Shown here piece by piece: positions 5,471-9,410 of a DNA stretch of 9,410 nucleotides (positions are counted from its first letter, which is position 1; each line of letters opens with the position of its first letter). Source of the stretch: Rhodospirillaceae bacterium. GTDB lineage: Bacteria > Pseudomonadota > Alphaproteobacteria > Rhodospirillales > Magnetovibrionaceae. The stretch lies in contig JAOULV010000038.1 in NCBI GenBank assembly GCA_029881835.1, positions 1 through 9,410 of the forward strand, written 5' to 3'. Below the pieces are notes generated by a model. It was not told the DNA's origin. It did not search any database and was given only the letters and a program-made list of their open reading frames with translations. The translations under genes were made by a program, and so were the position numbers.

Positions 5471-6586
5471 ATGTCAAAGACAGCACTTCGTGTAGTGGAA
5501 GAAAAAGATAGCGTGGATAAAAACAAAGCACTTGAGGCTGCGGTCAGCCAGATAGAGCGCGCATTCGGCAAGGGCTCGGTTATGAAGCTAGGCCAGCGCG
5601 AAACAGTTGATGCCGAGGTCGTTTCTACCGGATCGCTGGGTCTTGATATAGGCCTTGGTATCGGCGGGTTGCCTAGGGGTCGAATAATAGAAATTTATGG
5701 GCCGGAAAGCTCAGGCAAAACCACACTGGCGTTGCACGTTGTGGCCGAAGCCCAGAAAAGTGGCGGAACTTGCGCGTTTATTGACGCCGAACACGCCCTT
5801 GATCCATCCTATGCCAAAAAACTTGGCGTAAATATTGATGAATTGCTCATCTCCCAGCCAGATGGCGGCGAGCAAGCCTTGGAAATTACCGACACGTTAG
5901 TGCGTTCAGGCGCGGTTGATGTGTTGGTGGTCGATTCCGTGGCGGCGCTTGTACCCAGGGCCGAACTAGAAGGCGAAATGGGCGACCATCACATGGGCCT
6001 GCAAGCCAGACTAATGAGCCAAGCCCTGCGCAAATTAACCGCATCGGTTTCGCGTTCCAATACCATGGTTATTTTCATCAACCAAATCAGGATGAAAATT
6101 GGCGTAATGTTTGGCAACCCGGAAACCACAACGGGCGGTAATGCGCTGAAATTTTATTCATCAATGCGCCTTGAAATTCGCCGCATTGGCGCCATCAAGG
6201 ACCGCGAAGAAATTGTCGGCAACCAGACCCGGGTTAAGGTCGTAAAAAACAAGCTGGCACCGCCGTTCAAAATGATTGAATTCGATATCATGTACGGCGA
6301 AGGCATCTCCAAGATGGGTGAATTGCTTGACCTTGGCACCAAGGCAGGTTTGGTGGAAAAATCCGGTTCTTGGTATTCGTATAATTCCGAACGCATCGGG
6401 CAGGGCCGGGAAAACTCTAAACAGTTCATGCGCGATAACCCCGAAAAAGCGGCCGAACTAGAAGCTGCCATCCGCCAGAATGCTGGCCTTATTTCGGAAG
6501 AAATGATGACCGGTGGCGGTGGCTCAATGGCCGAAGACGGGATTGATGAACTGGGTGATGATTTAGCGCCAGATAGCGCAGAATAA
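5471..6586 (+). CDS. recA: Recombinase RecA
   Basis: A complete 371-residue RecA, slightly longer than the E. coli protein (about 352). RecA forms ATP-dependent filaments on single-stranded DNA, carries out strand exchange in recombinational repair, and as the filament stimulates LexA self-cleavage. Visible motifs: the N-terminal helix [25 protein letters not shown], Walker [10 protein letters not shown] (77-85), Walker B VLVVDS (Asp155), loop L1 region [45 protein letters not shown] covering loop L2, [11 protein letters not shown] and the C-terminal [16 protein letters not shown]. It ends in a glycine-rich then acidic tail, as in other RecA proteins. The start is the ATG preceded by GGGGAAAG (5460-5467). 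Two perfect LexA boxes upstream indicate SOS and autoregulation. One small oddity is His-His in L1, where GDSHMGL is common. Confidence 0.99.
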   Translation: MSKTALRVVEEKDSVDKNKALEAAVSQIERAFGKGSVMKLGQRETVDAEVVSTGSLGLDIGLGIGGLPRGRIIEIYGPESSGKTTLALHVVAEAQKSGGTCAFIDAEHALDPSYAKKLGVNIDELLISQPDGGEQALEITDTLVRSGAVDVLVVDSVAALVPRAELEGEMGDHHMGLQARLMSQALRKLTASVSRSNTMVIFINQIRMKIGVMFGNPETTTGGNALKFYSSMRLEIRRIGAIKDREEIVGNQTRVKVVKNKLAPPFKMIEFDIMYGEGISKMGELLDLGTKAGLVEKSGSWYSYNSERIGQGRENSKQFMRDNPEKAAELEAAIRQNAGLISEEMMTGGGGSMAEDGIDELGDDLAPDSAE

Positions 6587-6601
6587 GTACTAACCCCCAA
6601 A

Positions 6602-6683
6602 AACAGCCCCCTATAACACCTTCTCCTCCTACCCCTAAATGGCTGTTACGGCCCCCCTTGCCAACCCAAGGGGGGCCATTTTT
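6602..6683 (+). ncRNA. Possible 3' UTR-derived small RNA with an anti-Shine-Dalgarno loop
   Basis: Directly after recA, AACAGCC (6602-6608) pairs with GGCTGTT (6641-6647), enclosing a 32-base pyrimidine-rich loop that contains CTCCTCCT (6623-6630) and ACCCC. The strong terminator hairpin at 6650-6677 begins two bases later. A stem-loop exposing CU-rich anti-Shine-Dalgarno sequence followed by an intrinsic terminator is the plan of the alphaproteobacterial CcsR/'cuckoo' and alpha-r14 small RNAs. I see no convincing separate promoter in the end of recA, so it would most likely be processed from the recA mRNA. The structure is seen; its existence as a separate RNA is inference. The 7-bp stem with a large loop could also be chance. 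Confidence 0.35.
6650..6683 (+). terminator. Intrinsic terminator of recA
   Basis: GGCCCCCCTTG (6650-6660) pairs perfectly over 11 bp with CAAGGGGGGCC (6667-6677) around a six-base loop CCAACC, followed by A and five T residues (6679-6683). The stem is very GC-rich and stable. It should end the recA transcript and separate it from alaS. Confidence 0.93.
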
Positions 6684-6789
6684 GGTTTATTGCGTTGGGA
6701 TAAAACCGTTTTCAGTTGGTGGACACTAACCTGAAAGGGCTGTAAAAGCAGGTGTTCCAACATAAAAACAGGGCCGGTTAAAAAAACAA
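6684..6789. other. alaS upstream region
   Basis: The 106 bases between the recA terminator and alaS must hold the alaS promoter, since the terminator isolates the gene. The best candidate I find, TTGGTG (6716-6721) with TGTAAA (6741-6746), has 19-bp spacing and weak matches, so I do not call it. I see no strong Shine-Dalgarno before the ATG, no T-box-like structure and no LexA box. Confidence 0.3.
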
Positions 6790-9410
6790 ATGCAGACAAC
6801 CAACGACATCCGCAAGGCGTTTATTGATTACTTTGTTGCCAATGGCCATCAGGCCGTGGATTCCAGCCCATTGGTTCCCCACAACGATCCGACCTTGATG
6901 TTCACCAACGCTGGCATGGTGCAGTTTAAAAACGTATTTACCGGGCTTGAACATCGTCCCTATAGCCGTGCGGTCACCAGTCAAAAATGCGTTCGTGCCG
7001 GCGGCAAACACAATGACCTTGAAAACGTCGGTCACACCGCGCGCCACCATACTTTTTTTGAAATGTTGGGCAACTTTTCTTTTGGTGATTATTTCAAAGA
7101 CGTGGCGATTGAGCTTGCGTGGAACCTGATAACCCGTGAATACGGCCTTGATAAAGACCGCCTGTGCGTAACGGTTTATCACGATGATGATCAGGCATTT
7201 GATTTATGGAAAAAAATAGCCGGCTTGCCGGATGAACGCATTATCCGCATTGCCACATCTGATAATTTCTGGGCCATGGGTGAAACCGGGCCGTGCGGGC
7301 CATGTTCGGAAATATTTTATGATCACGGCGATCACATTCCAGGCGGCCCCCCGGGCAGCCCGGACGAAGACGGCGATCGTTTTGTTGAAATCTGGAACCT
7401 TGTTTTCATGCAATATGAACAAGTTTCAACCGATGTTCGCAATTCATTGCCCAAGCCATCCATTGATACCGGTATGGGGTTAGAGCGCATTGCTGCGGTA
7501 ATGCAAGGAACACACGATAACTACAATATTGATTTAATGCGTGCGCTTATCAGCGCATCTGCGGACGCAACCAATTCCGACCCCGATGGCGAACACAGGG
7601 TTTCACACCGGGTGATAGCCGACCATTTGCGTTCAATCGCGTTTTTAATTGCAGACGGGGTTTTGCCATCAAACGAAGGGCGCGGTTATGTTTTGCGCCG
7701 CATTATGCGCCGGGCCATGCGTCATGCCCACATGATTGGCGCAAACGATCCGGTTATTTACCGTTTGGTTTCGGCGCTTAACGCAAAAATGGGCGCGGCT
7801 TTTCCCGAACTTGTCAGGGCCGAAGCGTTAATCAGCGAAACCATAAAAATGGAAGAACAGCGTTTCCAAAAAACCCTTGATCGTGGGTTAAAGCTGTTGG
7901 ACGAAGCAACGCTTGAACTAAAACCGGGCGGCGAGCTTGATGGTGAAACCGCGTTCAAACTTTATGACACCTATGGTTTTCCGCTTGACCTGACCCAAGA
8001 TGCCCTAAAGCCAAAATCCATCGGGGTTGATGAAGACGGCTTTAATGATGCAATGAAACGGCAAAAAATCGCCGCACGCGCCGCATGGAAAGGTTCGGGC
8101 GAAGCCGCCACCGAGGAAGTATGGTTTGATGTTTTAGACGATGTCGGCGCGAGCGATTTTCTTGGCTACAAGACCGAACACGCCGAAGGAAAAATTCTTG
8201 CAATAATAAAAGATGGTAAACGTGTAAATTCCGCAACACCCGGCGATGAAATTGCCGTAATTGCCAACCAGACGCCATTTTATGGCGAAAGTGGCGGGCA
8301 GATGGGCGACATCGGCACCATTTCCGGCGACGGGTTCGAAATTGATATTAATGATACCCAAAAAAAACTTGGCTCACTTCACGTTCACGTGGGCAAGGTA
8401 ACCTCTGGTTCACCCAAAGTTGGGGTTGATGCGGCATTTGCCGTAAACCATGCCAGACGTTCAGAACTAAGGGCCAATCATTCGGCCACCCATCTGCTGC
8501 ATGCGGCATTACGGCGTGAACTGGGCGAACACGTTACGCAAAAAGGATCTTTGGTATCGGGTGAACGTTTGCGTTTTGACATAAGTCACCCCAAGGGAAT
8601 TACGCCCGAACAGATTTCCGATGTGGAATTGATGGTCAACGGGCAAATTCGCGCCAACAGCGATGTTGTTACGCGCCTAATGACCCCGGAAGAAGCCCAA
8701 GCCCAAGGTGCGATGGCATTGTTTGGCGAAAAATACGGTGATGAAGTGCGCGTGGTATCCATGGGAACCGAGCCTGAGCAAGGTAGCGAAGGTTTGCTGG
8801 GTGGGTCGTTTTCGGTTGAACTGTGTGGCGGAACGCACGTTTCGCGTACCGGCGATATTGGATTGCTGAAGGTAATCTCCGAAGGTGCGGTGGCATCTGG
8901 CGTGCGCCGGATCGAAGCCCTAACTGGCGGGGCGGCGGTCCAATACATGGAAACCCAAGAAGACGCGCTATTGCGTACCGCCGAATTGTTAAAATCAACA
9001 ACGACAGATGTTCCCGAACGGGTTCGCCAATTGGTTGACGAGCGCAAAAAGCTTGAACGCGAAATTACCGAGCTTAGAAAAAAACTTGCTTCCGGCGGCG
9101 GCGACGGCGGCGGCGAAACAAAAGACATTGGTGGCATTGCCTATGCGCCGCGCCTGTTACAAGACGTTCCGGCCAAAGAATTAAAAGGCATGGTTGACGA
9201 TATTAAAAAACAAATAAAATCGGGCGTGGTTGCGCTGGTGGCGGTGTCGGATGGAAAGGCGTCATTGGTTGTTGGCGTCAGCGAAGACATTACCGATAAA
9301 TTTAGCGCGGTCGAACTTGTTCGCATCGGCTCCGAAGCATTGGGCGGCAAAGGCGGTGGCGGGCGAGCAGACATGGCGCAGGCCGGCGGACCTGACGGGG
9401 CCAATGCACA
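6790..9410 (+). CDS. alaS: Alanyl-tRNA synthetase, 3' end cut by the window
   Basis: An open frame of 873 codons running off the window and lacking probably only the last 10-20 residues of a class II synthetase of about 880-890. It charges tRNA-Ala with alanine and hydrolyses mischarged Ser- and Gly-tRNA-Ala. The N-terminal catalytic core shows [61 protein letters not shown] (166-174) and the class II motif 3 [10 protein letters not shown] (228-237). The tRNA-binding part includes [12 protein letters not shown]. The editing domain has [12 protein letters not shown] with His564 and His568 and [13 protein letters not shown] with Cys679 and His683, the zinc and catalytic set. After a coiled coil (about 740-765) a glycine-rich linker SGGGDGGGE leads to the C-Ala domain ending [18 protein letters not shown]. 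The start is the first ATG in frame; no alternative start lies close upstream. Its position after recA is common in alphaproteobacteria. Confidence 0.98.
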   Translation, partial: MQTTNDIRKAFIDYFVANGHQAVDSSPLVPHNDPTLMFTNAGMVQFKNVFTGLEHRPYSRAVTSQKCVRAGGKHNDLENVGHTARHHTFFEMLGNFSFGDYFKDVAIELAWNLITREYGLDKDRLCVTVYHDDDQAFDLWKKIAGLPDERIIRIATSDNFWAMGETGPCGPCSEIFYDHGDHIPGGPPGSPDEDGDRFVEIWNLVFMQYEQVSTDVRNSLPKPSIDTGMGLERIAAVMQGTHDNYNIDLMRALISASADATNSDPDGEHRVSHRVIADHLRSIAFLIADGVLPSNEGRGYVLRRIMRRAMRHAHMIGANDPVIYRLVSALNAKMGAAFPELVRAEALISETIKMEEQRFQKTLDRGLKLLDEATLELKPGGELDGETAFKLYDTYGFPLDLTQDALKPKSIGVDEDGFNDAMKRQKIAARAAWKGSGEAATEEVWFDVLDDVGASDFLGYKTEHAEGKILAIIKDGKRVNSATPGDEIAVIANQTPFYGESGGQMGDIGTISGDGFEIDINDTQKKLGSLHVHVGKVTSGSPKVGVDAAFAVNHARRSELRANHSATHLLHAALRRELGEHVTQKGSLVSGERLRFDISHPKGITPEQISDVELMVNGQIRANSDVVTRLMTPEEAQAQGAMALFGEKYGDEVRVVSMGTEPEQGSEGLLGGSFSVELCGGTHVSRTGDIGLLKVISEGAVASGVRRIEALTGGAAVQYMETQEDALLRTAELLKSTTTDVPERVRQLVDERKKLEREITELRKKLASGGGDGGGETKDIGGIAYAPRLLQDVPAKELKGMVDDIKKQIKSGVVALVAVSDGKASLVVGVSEDITDKFSAVELVRIGSEALGGKGGGGRADMAQAGGPDGANA

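Noticed and set aside
6684..6789. T-box or amino-acid riboswitch before alaS
   Set aside because: The leader is short, has no T-box core or antiterminator pairing, and such elements are not expected for aminoacyl-tRNA synthetases in proteobacteria.
8586..9137. 183-codon open frame on the minus strand inside alaS
   Set aside because: It is antisense to the conserved editing and C-terminal parts of AlaS, and its Ser/Pro-rich translation is typical of a shadow frame.

Overview
The window reads as a chromosomal segment of a flagellated alphaproteobacterium of moderate GC content. The evidence is the gene content (a CckA-type hybrid kinase beside flagellar export genes, followed by recA and alaS), the GAAC-N7-GAAC form of the LexA boxes before recA, and the RecA and AlaS sequences. 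I see no transposase, integrase, tRNA, rRNA, CRISPR array or other sign of mobile DNA. All genes are on the + strand. I cannot name a genus.

Layout: (1) 1-239, the 3' end of fliR. (2) 270-1364, complete flhB. (3) 1369-4029, cckA, starting four bases after the flhB stop; it encodes two membrane helices, three PAS-like regions, HisKA, HATPase and receiver domains. (4) 4030-4224, an intergenic region with a DnaA-box-like inverted repeat, a good sigma70-type promoter, a leader hairpin and a short tandem repeat. (5) 4225-5172, a single-receiver GGDEF diguanylate cyclase whose receiver has Glu where the phosphoacceptor Asp should be. (6) 5173-5470, the recA control region with two perfect alphaproteobacterial LexA boxes. 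(7) 5471-6586, recA. (8) 6587-6789, a structured recA 3' UTR with a CUCCUCCU loop and a strong intrinsic terminator, then the alaS leader. (9) 6790 to the window end, alaS, cut off near its C terminus.

How the parts may work together: fliR and flhB belong to the flagellar export gate, and cckA appears co-transcribed with them. CckA sits at the top of the phosphorelay that controls CtrA, and so flagellar and cell-cycle genes, in alphaproteobacteria. In Caulobacter, c-di-GMP switches CckA from kinase to phosphatase, so a c-di-GMP synthase as the next gene is suggestive. recA is predicted to be SOS-controlled from its own promoter, and alaS is insulated from it by the terminator.

Most of the window is conserved core genome. 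The parts most worth a second look are non-coding: the recA 3' UTR, which resembles alphaproteobacterial small RNAs with anti-Shine-Dalgarno loops, and the structured leader of the diguanylate cyclase. The Glu-substituted receiver of that cyclase is the main protein-level oddity.
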